Below, one piece after another: positions 34,424 to 43,006 of a DNA stretch of 64,000 nt. The stretch spans positions 1 through 64,000 of the forward strand of contig NZ_BMUC01000001.1 of the NCBI RefSeq assembly GCF_014649995.1. The letters are read 5' to 3'. This stretch comes from Streptomyces griseoflavus. Its GTDB lineage: Bacteria; Actinomycetota; Actinomycetes; Streptomycetales; Streptomycetaceae. How positions within the stretch are numbered: position 1 is the first letter of the stretch; each line of letters starts with the position of its first letter. Both the position numbers and the translations under genes were made by a program. A model generated the notes under the pieces. It was not told the DNA's origin and did no database searches. It saw only the letters and a program-made list of their open reading frames with translations.

Positions 34424-35740
34424 TCAATGGGGTGAGCGTGAATCGGTGGAGCGATTCGACGGACCGAACGGGAGGAGGGTGCACAGGGCGAGGAGGAGGG
34501 CGGTCGCGGACGCCGCCACGGGCACCCCGAAACCGGCCGCCGCCGAGACGTGCTCCACGGTCCAGCCGCCCGCCGCGCTGCCGGCCGCGATCCCGCCGAG
34601 CAGACCGGTCACCGCGAGCGTCATGCCCTCGTTCAGCCGGCCCTCGGGGGTGGACGACTGCACCAGGGTCATCGTGGTGACCATCGTCGGGGCGGTCGCC
34701 ATCCCGGCGACCAGGAGCGCCCCCGCCAGCACCCACAGCGAGCCGGTGAGGCCGGCCGCGAGCAGCGGCAGGGTCATCAGCGCGGCCATCGCGGCCAGAC
34801 ACCACGGCAGCAGGGACCGCGGGGACCCGGCCGGGCGCACCGCCCCGTACAGCAGTCCCGCCGCGCAGGAGCCGCCCGCCTGGAGCGCGAGCACGACGCC
34901 GGCCGCCGCGCGGTGCCCCTGCGCGTCCGCGAACGCGATGGTCACCACCTCCATGGAGCCGAACACCGCACCCGTCGCCAGGCACACACCCAGCAGCGGG
35001 CGCATCCCGGGCGCCCGGAACGGCGCCCGCCCGGTGGAGCGGCGTACGGCCGGCGGCTCGGTCGACCGCTGGGCGGTGAACAGGGCGACGCCCGTCAGCA
35101 GCAGCACGGCGCCCACCAGGGTGCCGGCTTCCGGGAAGAACGCCGTGCACAGGAAGGCCGCGAGGACGGGGCCGAGCATGAAGCACAGTTCGTCCGCGGC
35201 CTGTTCGAAGGAGTTGGCGGTGTGCAGCGCCTCGCGGTCCCCCTTCAGCAGGTGCGCCCAGCGGGCCCGGGACATGCCCCCGGTGTTGGGCGTGGTGGCG
35301 GTGGCGGCGTAGGAGGCGAACAGGGCCCAGTCGGGGGCGCCGTGACGGACGCAGAGCAGCAGGGCGAGCGAGCCGAGCACGGCGACCACCGCGGCGGGCA
35401 GGGCGACGCGGGCCTGCCCGTGGCGGTCGACCAGGCGCGCGGTCCACGGCGCGACCACCGCCGTCGCCGCCAGTCCCGTCGCGGTGACGGCGCCGGCCAG
35501 CGCGTACGAACCCCGCGTCCCGGCGATCATGATGACCGCGCTCACGCCGAACATGCCCATCGGCAGCCGGGCGATCAGGTTCCCCGCCGTGAAGGCGCGG
35601 GCACCGGGCAGGGCGAAGAGGCGGCCGTACGGGCCCCGCGGGCGGGGCGTGCCACGGGTGCGCGGGCCGAAGTCGACGGCGACCAGGGTGTCGGCGGTGA
35701 CCGTGAGCAGGGGAGTGTCCCGGGAGGTGGGCTGAGGCAT
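34424..35740 (-). CDS. MFS transporter, probable drug or metabolite exporter
   Basis: A 438-residue major facilitator protein with about twelve helices and the loop motif WTARLVDRHGQARV after helix 2, typical of drug/proton antiporter-like families. The N-terminal tail of about 40 residues is cytoplasmic and proline/arginine-rich. It is divergent from a LysR regulator across 83 bp and followed by a LacI regulator, so it may answer to either. The substrate cannot be inferred. Confidence 0.85.
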   Translation of the reverse strand: MPQPTSRDTPLLTVTADTLVAVDFGPRTRGTPRPRGPYGRLFALPGARAFTAGNLIARLPMGMFGVSAVIMIAGTRGSYALAGAVTATGLAATAVVAPWTARLVDRHGQARVALPAAVVAVLGSLALLLCVRHGAPDWALFASYAATATTPNTGGMSRARWAHLLKGDREALHTANSFEQAADELCFMLGPVLAAFLCTAFFPEAGTLVGAVLLLTGVALFTAQRSTEPPAVRRSTGRAPFRAPGMRPLLGVCLATGAVFGSMEVVTIAFADAQGHRAAAGVVLALQAGGSCAAGLLYGAVRPAGSPRSLLPWCLAAMAALMTLPLLAAGLTGSLWVLAGALLVAGMATAPTMVTTMTLVQSSTPEGRLNEGMTLAVTGLLGGIAAGSAAGGWTVEHVSAAAGFGVPVAASATALLLALCTLLPFGPSNRSTDSRSPH

Positions 35741-35773
35741 GACACCACCGTCGCCGCCGGCCGCACCGCCGGT

Positions 35774-35823
35774 CCAACACCTTCTCGGTGCCGATTCACG
35801 CGGCCGTGTTGTAAGTTCGCGTG
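35774..35823 (+). promoter_or_regulatory. LysR/MFS divergent control region
   Basis: CAACAC (near 35775) and GTGTTG (near 35806) form an inverted repeat across the gap. TAAGTT (35812-35817) lies six bases before ATG 35824, suggesting a leaderless LysR transcript. This arrangement is typical for a LysR protein that controls itself and the divergent gene. Confidence 0.4.
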
Positions 35824-36792
35824 ATGTCCGCCCCCGCCCACCTCGACCCGCGCCTGCTCCGCGCCTTCGTGACCGTCGCCGACGAACTGCACTTCACCCG
35901 TGCCGCCGCGCGCCTCTACGTCGCCCAGCAGGCGCTCAGCCGGGACGTACGGCGGCTGGAACGGGAGCTGGGCAGCGAGCTGTTCGTGCGGACCACGCGC
36001 CGGGTGACGCTCACCGCCGACGGCGAACGGCTGCTGCCGTACGCCCGTGCGGCGCTCCAGGCGCAGGACGACCTGCTCGCCGCGGCCGGGCAGGCGCGCC
36101 CCCTGCTGGTCGACCTCAACTCCCCGGGCCTGCGGACGCCGCGCCGCGTGCTGCACCGGGCCCGTGAACTCGCCCCGGCGCACGAGCTGATGGCCCGCTA
36201 CGAGAGCGGGCTCACCTGGGCCGCGGGGGAGCTGCTGGCGGGACGCCTCGACGCCTCGTTCGGGCGGTTCGCCGGACTCGCGCCCGCGCTGCGCTCCGGA
36301 CTCGACCAGCAGCCGGTGCGGTACGAGCCGATGGCGGTCGTGCTGCCCGAGGACCACCCGCTGGCCCCCCTGCCCGAGGTGCCGCTGGCCGCGCTGTCCG
36401 GCGAGACGGTCTACGCCGGGGCCGGGAACCCCCGCACGCCGGAGTGGACCGACTTCGCCCGGCAGCTCTTCCACGGGCGGGACATCGCCCTGGCGCCGCC
36501 CGCGCCGCTGGCGGTCGGGGAGGAGGAGTTCCAGCGCGTGATGGCCAGAACGCGTCACCCGATCCTCGCCGTCGTGGACTTCCCGGCGATGCCGGCGACC
36601 GTGCTGCGGCCCCTCGTGCAGCCGGTTCCGCTGTCACCCGTGTCCCTGGTGTGGCGGAAAGGGCTGATCCATCCCGCTCTGTCGGCACTTCGGCGTGCCG
36701 CGGCCGTCGTCGGCGCGGAGGAGGGCTGGCTGCGGATGCCGGAGGAGGGATGGATTCCGGCCAGCGACTCTGTCGTCATGGCGTCCGCGTGA
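35824..36792 (+). CDS. LysR family transcriptional regulator
   Basis: A 322-residue regulator. The N-terminal winged helix-turn-helix is canonical (LLRAFVTVADELHFTRAAARLYVAQQALSRDVRRLERELG), followed by a substrate-binding-like effector domain with the MAVVLPEDHPLA stretch. ATG 35824 is preferred over GTG 35821 because TAAGTT lies at leaderless distance. It is divergent from the MFS exporter, its likely target. The ligand is unknown. Confidence 0.9.
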   Translation: MSAPAHLDPRLLRAFVTVADELHFTRAAARLYVAQQALSRDVRRLERELGSELFVRTTRRVTLTADGERLLPYARAALQAQDDLLAAAGQARPLLVDLNSPGLRTPRRVLHRARELAPAHELMARYESGLTWAAGELLAGRLDASFGRFAGLAPALRSGLDQQPVRYEPMAVVLPEDHPLAPLPEVPLAALSGETVYAGAGNPRTPEWTDFARQLFHGRDIALAPPAPLAVGEEEFQRVMARTRHPILAVVDFPAMPATVLRPLVQPVPLSPVSLVWRKGLIHPALSALRRAAAVVGAEEGWLRMPEEGWIPASDSVVMASA

Positions 36793-36965
36793 TGTCTCGC
36801 CTTTGACACGAAGGGCCGCGTGGCAAACACAGAACCTCCTCGTGCGCTACATTCAATGCCCGAGCACAGTGTGATAAACGGGGCGCTCGGAGCGGGTGGG
36901 GGCCCGGTCCGACGGCGAGTGCTCAGGTCGTACGCGCACCCGGAACTGTCCCTGGGGGGAAGTGC

Positions 36966-38378
36966 GTGCGCGTGGAGAAGTGGCGAGAAGACGCCCAACC
37001 CGGAGAGCTCGAGGACGCAACGGCGGCCGAGGAACTCCGGGTCACTGACGAAGACGGGGGCTCCCCGGAGCCCGGGGCGATCGAGGACCGCTGGGCGCGC
37101 CTCGGGGCCTTCCCCGCCGTGACCGGCCGGCCCCCGTACGAGTCCGACCGGAACGCGGACCGCACGGTGTCCCTTCGGGGCGGCCGGGAAGGGGCGGCGC
37201 GCCACGGCGACCGCGCGGACACCGACGGTCCTCCCGACCCGCGCCGCGAGCCCGCGGACGCGGCACCGGACCGTGCCGGCGCGCCGCGTGCCGCCGGCGC
37301 CGACGCCCCGCGCGACCGGGACCGCCGCTTCCGCCTCGGCGAGCGGCCCACGACCGCCCCGCGCGAGCGGCGGCCCGAACCGCGTGACGGCCGCGCGGAC
37401 GCCGGGGCACCCGCCGCGTTCCGCGAGGAGCGGCCCGCCGCCCCCCGCACCGGTGACCGGACGGCCGTACTCCGCGGGGGCGAGGACCCGGAGCGGACCA
37501 CGATGCTGCGCAGTCCCGCCGCCGCGAAGAGCGGCTGGCCGGTGCCGTCCGCGCCGGCCGCCACCGGTGCCTCCGTGCGGGACCCGTGGCAGGAGGAACC
37601 CGCCGGTGAGCCCGTCGCGGTCACCCACGATCCGCACGAGGTGACCGTCCAGCTCGACGCCGTGCAGTTCGGCGCCGACGGCGTCCTGCGCACCGCCACC
37701 GCCAAGCCGGGCGGAAGCCAGGAGAGCGCCGACGGGCCCGTGTTCGTCGACGAGTCCGGCCGCCGCAGCCGCAGGTACCGCCGTATCGGCCTGGCCGTCG
37801 GTCTCGCCTGCGCCGGCTACGCCGCCGTCATCGTCGCCACCCTGGTGTCCGGCAACTCCGACGCCCCCTGGCTGCCCGTCCCCGGACAGCAGCAGGAGCG
37901 GCCCGCGGGGAAGGTCGAGACGTCCCCGCGGCCCGACGGGACGGACACGGCGCCCGGCTCCGGCACCGGCCTCCTCCCCGGGGACTCCCCGAGCGACGGC
38001 GCCACCGGCCTCCCCGAACCCGGCGCGAGCGTTCCCGCGCCCGGCGCGACCGCGGGCCGGGACGAGCCCGGCGCGAGTGCCGACCCGGAACCGACCGCGA
38101 CCCGCAGGAGCCGGCAGCCGGGCAGCGCAACCGGCACCACCCCCGCGCCGCAGGCCTCCGAGCAGCCGGCGACCACCCCGCCGCCGGCCTCGCCCCCGCC
38201 GGCCGACGACCCCGCCCCCGTGACCAGCGCCCCGGCGGGTGACGGCGGAGCCGCCCCCGCCGCGGACCCCGTCGCCGCGCCCGCCGCCGACCGGCCGGTC
38301 GCCGCCGAGAACGCCGGCGCCGAGCCGGCACCCACCGCCACGTCCGCCGCAGCACCGTCCCCGGAGTACGTCCTCTGA
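36966..38378 (+). CDS. matA: MatA-like single-pass membrane protein of exopolysaccharide operon
   Basis: A 470-residue protein. The first 275 residues are acidic/Arg-rich and probably disordered and cytoplasmic. One membrane helix (IGLAVGLACAGYAAVIVATLVSG, about 279-301) is followed by about 170 Pro/Ala/Thr-rich residues outside the cell. There is no enzymatic motif. GTG 36966 follows the strong ribosome site CTGGGGGGA. The stop overlaps the ATG of the deacetylase/synthase gene (TGATG), so the products are made together. Position fits matA of the Streptomyces matAB locus, which drives pellet formation through a PNAG-like polymer (recalled). TTGACA (36803-36808) and TACATT (36848-36853) lie in the 173-bp upstream gap and may belong to its promoter. 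Confidence 0.72.
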   Translation: MRVEKWREDAQPGELEDATAAEELRVTDEDGGSPEPGAIEDRWARLGAFPAVTGRPPYESDRNADRTVSLRGGREGAARHGDRADTDGPPDPRREPADAAPDRAGAPRAAGADAPRDRDRRFRLGERPTTAPRERRPEPRDGRADAGAPAAFREERPAAPRTGDRTAVLRGGEDPERTTMLRSPAAAKSGWPVPSAPAATGASVRDPWQEEPAGEPVAVTHDPHEVTVQLDAVQFGADGVLRTATAKPGGSQESADGPVFVDESGRRSRRYRRIGLAVGLACAGYAAVIVATLVSGNSDAPWLPVPGQQQERPAGKVETSPRPDGTDTAPGSGTGLLPGDSPSDGATGLPEPGASVPAPGATAGRDEPGASADPEPTATRRSRQPGSATGTTPAPQASEQPATTPPPASPPPADDPAPVTSAPAGDGGAAPAADPVAAPAADRPVAAENAGAEPAPTATSAAAPSPEYVL

Positions 38379-40525
38379 TGGCATCCCGAACCCGCCGTCG
38401 CCGCGTTCCCCTGCGGCTGCTGCTCCCGGTGCTGTTCCTCGTCGCCCTGATGGCGATGCTGATGCTGCGCGGCTACGTGCACAGCGAGATCCTCGCCGAC
38501 CACCGCGTCCAGTCGCCCGTCGCCGCCGACCGGGTGCCGGAGAAGGTCCTGGAGGGCGGCCCGGTCATCGACACCAGGGGCGGCCGCGCGGAGACCCTGC
38601 GCGTGCCGGACCGCCACGTCGTCCTCACCTTCGACGACGGCCCCGACCCGGTCTGGACGCCCCAGGTCCTCGACGTGCTGAAGAAGCACGACGCGCACGC
38701 CGTCTTCTTCGTCACCGGGACGATGGCCTCCCGCTACCCCGACCTCGTCCGCCGCATCGTCGACGAGGGCCACGAGATCGGCCTGCACACCTTCAACCAC
38801 CCCGACCTCTCCCTGCAGTCGAAGGACCGCATCGACTGGGAGCTGTCCCAGAACCAGCTCGCCATCACGGGCGCCGCGGGCATCCGCACCTCCCTGTTCC
38901 GGCCGCCGTACTCCTCCCAGGCCGGCGCCATGGACAACGCCTCCTGGCCGGTCGCCCAGTACATCGGCGACCGCGGCTACATCACCGTCGTCAACACCCA
39001 CGACAGCGAGGACTGGCGCAAGCCCGGCGTCGACGAGATCATCCGGCGCTCCACGCCCGAGGACGGCGAGGGCGGAATCGTCCTGATGCACGACTCCGGC
39101 GGCGAACGCCACCAGACCGTCCGTGCCCTCGACCGGATGCTGCCCGAACTGAAGGACAAGGGCTACGCGTTCGACAACCTCACCGAGGCCCTCGCCGCGC
39201 CCAGCGCGCACTCCCCGGTGACCGGCGTCGAGCTGTGGAAGGGCAAGGCCTGGGTCTTCCTCGTCCAGATCTCCGACAACATCACGGCCGTCCTGGTCGC
39301 CGGCCTCGCGGTCATCGGGTTCCTGGTCATCGCCCGCTTCGGGCTGATGCTCGTCCTGTCCGCCGTCCACGCCCGCAAGGTGCGCCGCAAGGGCTTCGCC
39401 TGGGGGCCGCCGGTCACCGAACCGGTGACGGTGCTGGTGCCGGCGTACAACGAGGCCAAGTGCATCGAGGACACGGTGCGTTCCCTGGTGGCGAGCGACC
39501 ACCCCATCGAGATCATCGTCATCGACGACGGCTCCAGCGACGGCACCGCGCGGATCGTGGAGTCCCTGGGCCTGCCGGGCGTCCGGGTGGTGCGCCAGCT
39601 CAACGCGGGCAAGCCCGCCGCCCTCAACCGGGGTGTGGCCAACGCCCGTTACGACATCATCGTGATGATGGACGGCGACACGGTCTTCGAGCCGACCACC
39701 GTCCGCGAACTGGTGCAGCCCTTCGGCGACCCGCGCGTCGGCGCCGTCGCGGGCAACGCCAAGGTCGGCAACAAGGACAAGCTGATCGGCGCCTGGCAGC
39801 ACATCGAGTACGTGATGGGCTTCAACCTCGACCGCCGCATGTACGACGTCCTGCGGTGCATGCCCACCATCCCCGGAGCCGTCGGCGCCTTCCGCCGGGC
39901 CGCGCTGGAGCGGGTCGGCGGCATGAGCGACGACACGCTCGCCGAGGACACCGACATCACCATGGCCATCCACCGCGACGGCTGGAAGGTCGTCTACGCG
40001 GAGAACGCCCGCGCGTGGACCGAGGCCCCCGAGTCGGTGCAGCAGCTGTGGTCCCAGCGCTACCGCTGGTCCTACGGCACCATGCAGGCGATCTGGAAGC
40101 ACCGCCGCGCGGTGATCGAGCGCGGCCCCTCGGGCCGCTTCGGCCGGGTCGGACTGCCGCTGGTCTCGCTGTTCATGGTGCTCGCCCCGCTGCTGGCCCC
40201 GCTCATCGACGTGTTCCTGATCTACGGCCTGATCTTCGGCCCGACCGGCCCGACGATCCTCGCCTGGTTCGCGGTCCTCGCCCTCCAGGCCGCCTGCGCG
40301 GCCTACTCCTTCTTCCTCGACAAGGAGAAACTCACCCCGCTCCTGTCGCTGCCGCTGCAGCAGATCCTCTACCGGCAGCTGATGTACGTCGTGCTGCTCC
40401 AGTCCTGGATCACCGCGCTCACCGGCGGCCGGCTGCGCTGGCAGAAGCTGCGGCGCAAGGGCGGCGTCGCCGCCCCGCCGGGAGTCTCCGCCCAGCAGCC
40501 CCTGGACGGCAGCCCGGTCGCCTAG
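38378..40525 (+). CDS. matB: MatB-like polysaccharide deacetylase-glycosyltransferase (poly-GlcNAc synthase type)
   Basis: A 715-residue bifunctional membrane protein. An N-terminal helix (LLLPVLFLVALMAMLMLRGY) is followed by a NodB/CE4 deacetylase domain outside the membrane (LTFDDGPDP at about residue 84, HTFNHPD metal site, FRPPYSS). A helix (about 305-330) leads to a processive GT2 domain (LVPAYNEAKCIED, VIDDGSSDG, MMDGDTVFEP, AEDTDITM, QRYRW) and C-terminal helices. The QxxRW motif marks processive synthases such as PgaC or cellulose synthase. Fusion of both activities implies synthesis, export and de-N-acetylation of a beta-1,6-GlcNAc-like polymer by one protein, as described for MatB. 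Confidence 0.9.
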   Translation: MASRTRRRRVPLRLLLPVLFLVALMAMLMLRGYVHSEILADHRVQSPVAADRVPEKVLEGGPVIDTRGGRAETLRVPDRHVVLTFDDGPDPVWTPQVLDVLKKHDAHAVFFVTGTMASRYPDLVRRIVDEGHEIGLHTFNHPDLSLQSKDRIDWELSQNQLAITGAAGIRTSLFRPPYSSQAGAMDNASWPVAQYIGDRGYITVVNTHDSEDWRKPGVDEIIRRSTPEDGEGGIVLMHDSGGERHQTVRALDRMLPELKDKGYAFDNLTEALAAPSAHSPVTGVELWKGKAWVFLVQISDNITAVLVAGLAVIGFLVIARFGLMLVLSAVHARKVRRKGFAWGPPVTEPVTVLVPAYNEAKCIEDTVRSLVASDHPIEIIVIDDGSSDGTARIVESLGLPGVRVVRQLNAGKPAALNRGVANARYDIIVMMDGDTVFEPTTVRELVQPFGDPRVGAVAGNAKVGNKDKLIGAWQHIEYVMGFNLDRRMYDVLRCMPTIPGAVGAFRRAALERVGGMSDDTLAEDTDITMAIHRDGWKVVYAENARAWTEAPESVQQLWSQRYRWSYGTMQAIWKHRRAVIERGPSGRFGRVGLPLVSLFMVLAPLLAPLIDVFLIYGLIFGPTGPTILAWFAVLALQAACAAYSFFLDKEKLTPLLSLPLQQILYRQLMYVVLLQSWITALTGGRLRWQKLRRKGGVAAPPGVSAQQPLDGSPVA

Positions 40526-40598
40526 GCCGGGCCCTCTGGCCACCCTCCGCCTGGCCGGCGGCCCCGCCGCCGGCCACGCACCAGGAAGACGCACCCAC

Positions 40599-41846
40599 GT
40601 GAGCGCACCTCTCCTCCCCACCGGCACGGACACGACGGACCCGGCGGACAATTCGGACGACCCGTCCCGCACGGCAGGGCCCGAACCGGCCGGACGCCCG
40701 CCCGCGCGGGACCGCTACTTCGACCTGCTGCGCGCGGTCGCCCTGTTCCGCGTCGTCCTCTACCACCTGATGGGCTGGGCGTGGCTGCCCGTCCTCTTCC
40801 CGTCCATGGGCGTGATGTTCGCCCTGGCCGGCAACCTCATGGCCCGCTCCCTGAAGCGCCCCGCCGTTCAGGTCGTGCGGGGCAGGATGCGCCGGCTGCT
40901 GCCGCCGCTGTGGCTGCTCGGCGCGATCGGCGTGTCCGGCATGCTCGCCCAGGGCTGGAGCCCCGACGACGACGGCCACCCCGGCTGGTGGTTCCTCCAC
41001 CTGACCTTCTGGGTGCTGCCGCTGAGCGACCCGCCCTACGCGGAGGGCCTCGCCGGGATCCAGGGCGTGCTCGGCGAGGACTGGGCGGCGGAACTCGCGG
41101 GCCCGCTCTGGTACATCCGCGCCTACCTCTGGTTCGTCCTGCTCTCCCCGTTCCTGCTGAAGGCGCTGCGCGCCCTGCCGTGGGCGACGATCGCCGCGCC
41201 GCTCGTGCTCTCCGGGGTCCTGCACCTCGGCTGGTTCTCCCTGCCCGGTGAGCGGATCGACTCGGCGCTCACCGACTTCGGCACCTTCGGCGCCTGCTGG
41301 ATCCTCGGCATGGCCCACCAGCAGGGCGTGCTCCAGCGCCTCCCGCAGTACGTCGTGCCGTCCCTCGCGCCGATCGTCGGCGCCTTCGGCCTCTGGTACG
41401 CCTTCCACGAGGGCTTCCGGGGCGGTCACGACCTCGACTCGATTCCCTTCGCGCAGGCCGTGTGGTCGTTCGCGACGGTGCTGCTGCTCCTGCACCTCAG
41501 CCCCTCGTGGGCCGAGTGGCCGAGGCGGCTGCGCCGCTTCGACCGGGTGATCACGCTGCTCAACTCCCGCGCGGTGACGATCTACCTGTGGCACAACGTG
41601 TGCATCCTGGTCGCCGCCGGCCTCTACGACCGGCTGTGGGGCTTCGAGACGCTGGAGCTCACCGTGCCCTGGCTGCTGGAGAGTCCCTGGCCGGTGCTCG
41701 TCCTGGTGTGGATCCTCATCTCCGGGTGCGTGCTGGCCTTCGGCTGGGCGGAGGACCTCGCGGCCCGGCGCAGGCCCCGGCTGTGGCCGGACGGCTCGGC
41801 GGGCCGCGGCGGGAGCGGGAAGCGGCGGGCACGGGCGCGCGCCTGA
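40599..41846 (+). CDS. Membrane acyltransferase (acyltransferase 3 family)
   Basis: A 415-residue polytopic protein with about ten helices. The family landmark near the N-terminus is DRYFDLLRAVALFRVVLYHLMGW, with the conserved Arg and His. Such enzymes move acetyl or other acyl groups across the membrane onto exported sugars. It lies 73 bp after matB in the same direction and could O-acylate the exopolysaccharide; that link is inference from position. The GTG start at 40599 follows a plausible ribosome site (CCAGGAAG). Confidence 0.82.
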   Translation: MSAPLLPTGTDTTDPADNSDDPSRTAGPEPAGRPPARDRYFDLLRAVALFRVVLYHLMGWAWLPVLFPSMGVMFALAGNLMARSLKRPAVQVVRGRMRRLLPPLWLLGAIGVSGMLAQGWSPDDDGHPGWWFLHLTFWVLPLSDPPYAEGLAGIQGVLGEDWAAELAGPLWYIRAYLWFVLLSPFLLKALRALPWATIAAPLVLSGVLHLGWFSLPGERIDSALTDFGTFGACWILGMAHQQGVLQRLPQYVVPSLAPIVGAFGLWYAFHEGFRGGHDLDSIPFAQAVWSFATVLLLLHLSPSWAEWPRRLRRFDRVITLLNSRAVTIYLWHNVCILVAAGLYDRLWGFETLELTVPWLLESPWPVLVLVWILISGCVLAFGWAEDLAARRRPRLWPDGSAGRGGSGKRRARARA

Positions 41847-41939
41847 TCCGCCGGTACCGCCCGGCGCGCACGCGTGCGAGACTGCCCCGGTTGCGGTGGT
41901 GAACCGGGGCGACCGGTTGACACGGGGGAGCGGGTGCGG

Positions 41940-42830
41940 ATGGGCAAGCGGCAGACACAGAGGATGCTGCGGCTGATGGCGAGCGGGGAGCCGGTCGAGC
42001 TCACCAGCGCGATGGCATCCGTGAAGAAGCTCGCCCGACTCGCCTTCATCGCCCAGCAGTTCGGCTACGAGTACGCCGACGTGCGGCAGGGCGGCGCCAA
42101 CAACAGCCAGCTGAGGATGCTGATCGTGCCCGATCACGGTCCGCACGCCCGCGCCCGTGCCGCGCAGAACCGGGCGCAGTACCCGAACGCCGGCGACGGC
42201 GTGTCGGTGCCGCCCCTGGTCCCGGACGCCTTCGAACTCCTCAAGGCCCGCATCAACTTCGACCTCACCGGCAAGAGCGCCGAGAAGCGGATGGGCTACG
42301 CCGCCGTCGGTGTCACCATCGGCTGCGCGGTCATCGCCCTCCGGCTCGGGGGCGCGTCCGAGCACATCGGCATCGCCGCCGTGATCTGGCTGCTCCTCAT
42401 GGCCGTCCTCGGGCTCGGCCTGGTCGTCACCCGCAAGCGCAACGCCAGGTACGCGGCCCGGCTCCAGGCGGCCGGCTTCGCCCCGGTGACGGACGAGACC
42501 GGCCGGCTCCGCTACCTGCCCCCGGGCGGGCTCGCGGGCCACGGCAACCCCTTCGGCGGGGGCCCGTACGGCGCCCCGGCCCCCGGTTACGGGTACCAGC
42601 CCCAGCAGCCGCCGGTGCCGTACGGACAGCCCCAGCAGCCGCAGCCGCCGTACGCCCAGCCCCAGCAGCCGCAGCCGCCGTACGCCCAGCCCGCCCCCGG
42701 CCCGTACGGCACCCCGGCCCAGGCTCCCGGCCCCTACGGCCGGCCCCAGCCCCCGTACGGCCGGCCCGCCCCGTACCCCCAGCCGCCCCAGCCCCAGCAG
42801 AACCCCCACTGGCAGCCCCCGCGCCCCTGA
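41940..42830 (+). CDS. Membrane protein with Pro/Gln/Tyr-rich C-terminal tail, unknown function
   Basis: A 296-residue protein. A basic N-terminal part includes MGKRQTQRMLRLMASGEPVELTSAMASVKKLA. Two adjacent helices (about residues 120-162) form a hairpin, followed by a soluble part and about 80 residues of repeats rich in PQQPQPPYAQ and PYG. The tail is encoded by near-identical 27-bp units around 42625-42690. ATG 41940 has GGGGGAG nine bases upstream; GTG 41934 is an alternative. I do not recognise the N-terminal domain. It is downstream of the exopolysaccharide operon but 93 bp away. Confidence 0.7.
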   Translation: MGKRQTQRMLRLMASGEPVELTSAMASVKKLARLAFIAQQFGYEYADVRQGGANNSQLRMLIVPDHGPHARARAAQNRAQYPNAGDGVSVPPLVPDAFELLKARINFDLTGKSAEKRMGYAAVGVTIGCAVIALRLGGASEHIGIAAVIWLLLMAVLGLGLVVTRKRNARYAARLQAAGFAPVTDETGRLRYLPPGGLAGHGNPFGGGPYGAPAPGYGYQPQQPPVPYGQPQQPQPPYAQPQQPQPPYAQPAPGPYGTPAQAPGPYGRPQPPYGRPAPYPQPPQPQQNPHWQPPRP

Positions 42831-42888
42831 GCCTCACCGCGCCGCCCGCGCCCGCCGGCGGACACCTCTCACCCCGTCCCCGCCGCGG

Positions 42889-42915
42889 GTGAGAGCAACG
42901 TTCCCTGCCGGTCAC
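42889..42915 (-). promoter_or_regulatory. GlnR-type nitrogen control site before narK
   Basis: Read on the minus strand, GTGAC-N6-GGAAC-N6-CTCAC matches the GlnR pattern GTnAC-N6-GaAAC-N6-GTnAC with one mismatch in each of the last two elements. It lies about 90 bp before the narK start. GlnR with its coactivator NnaR is reported to control nitrate genes in S. coelicolor, and nnaR is the next gene here. Confidence 0.55.
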
Positions 42916-43006
42916 CGCGTGCCACAGCGCGGAAACGCTCCCTCCCTACCTTCGGGACCAACCCCTCGCGGCACCCGTCCGCGCCCCGGAGCACAGTGGA
43001 GGCCCC

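Noticed and set aside
35821-35823. GTG 35821 as the LysR start
   Set aside because: ATG 35824 is three bases on and fits leaderless spacing from TAAGTT better; the difference is a single residue.
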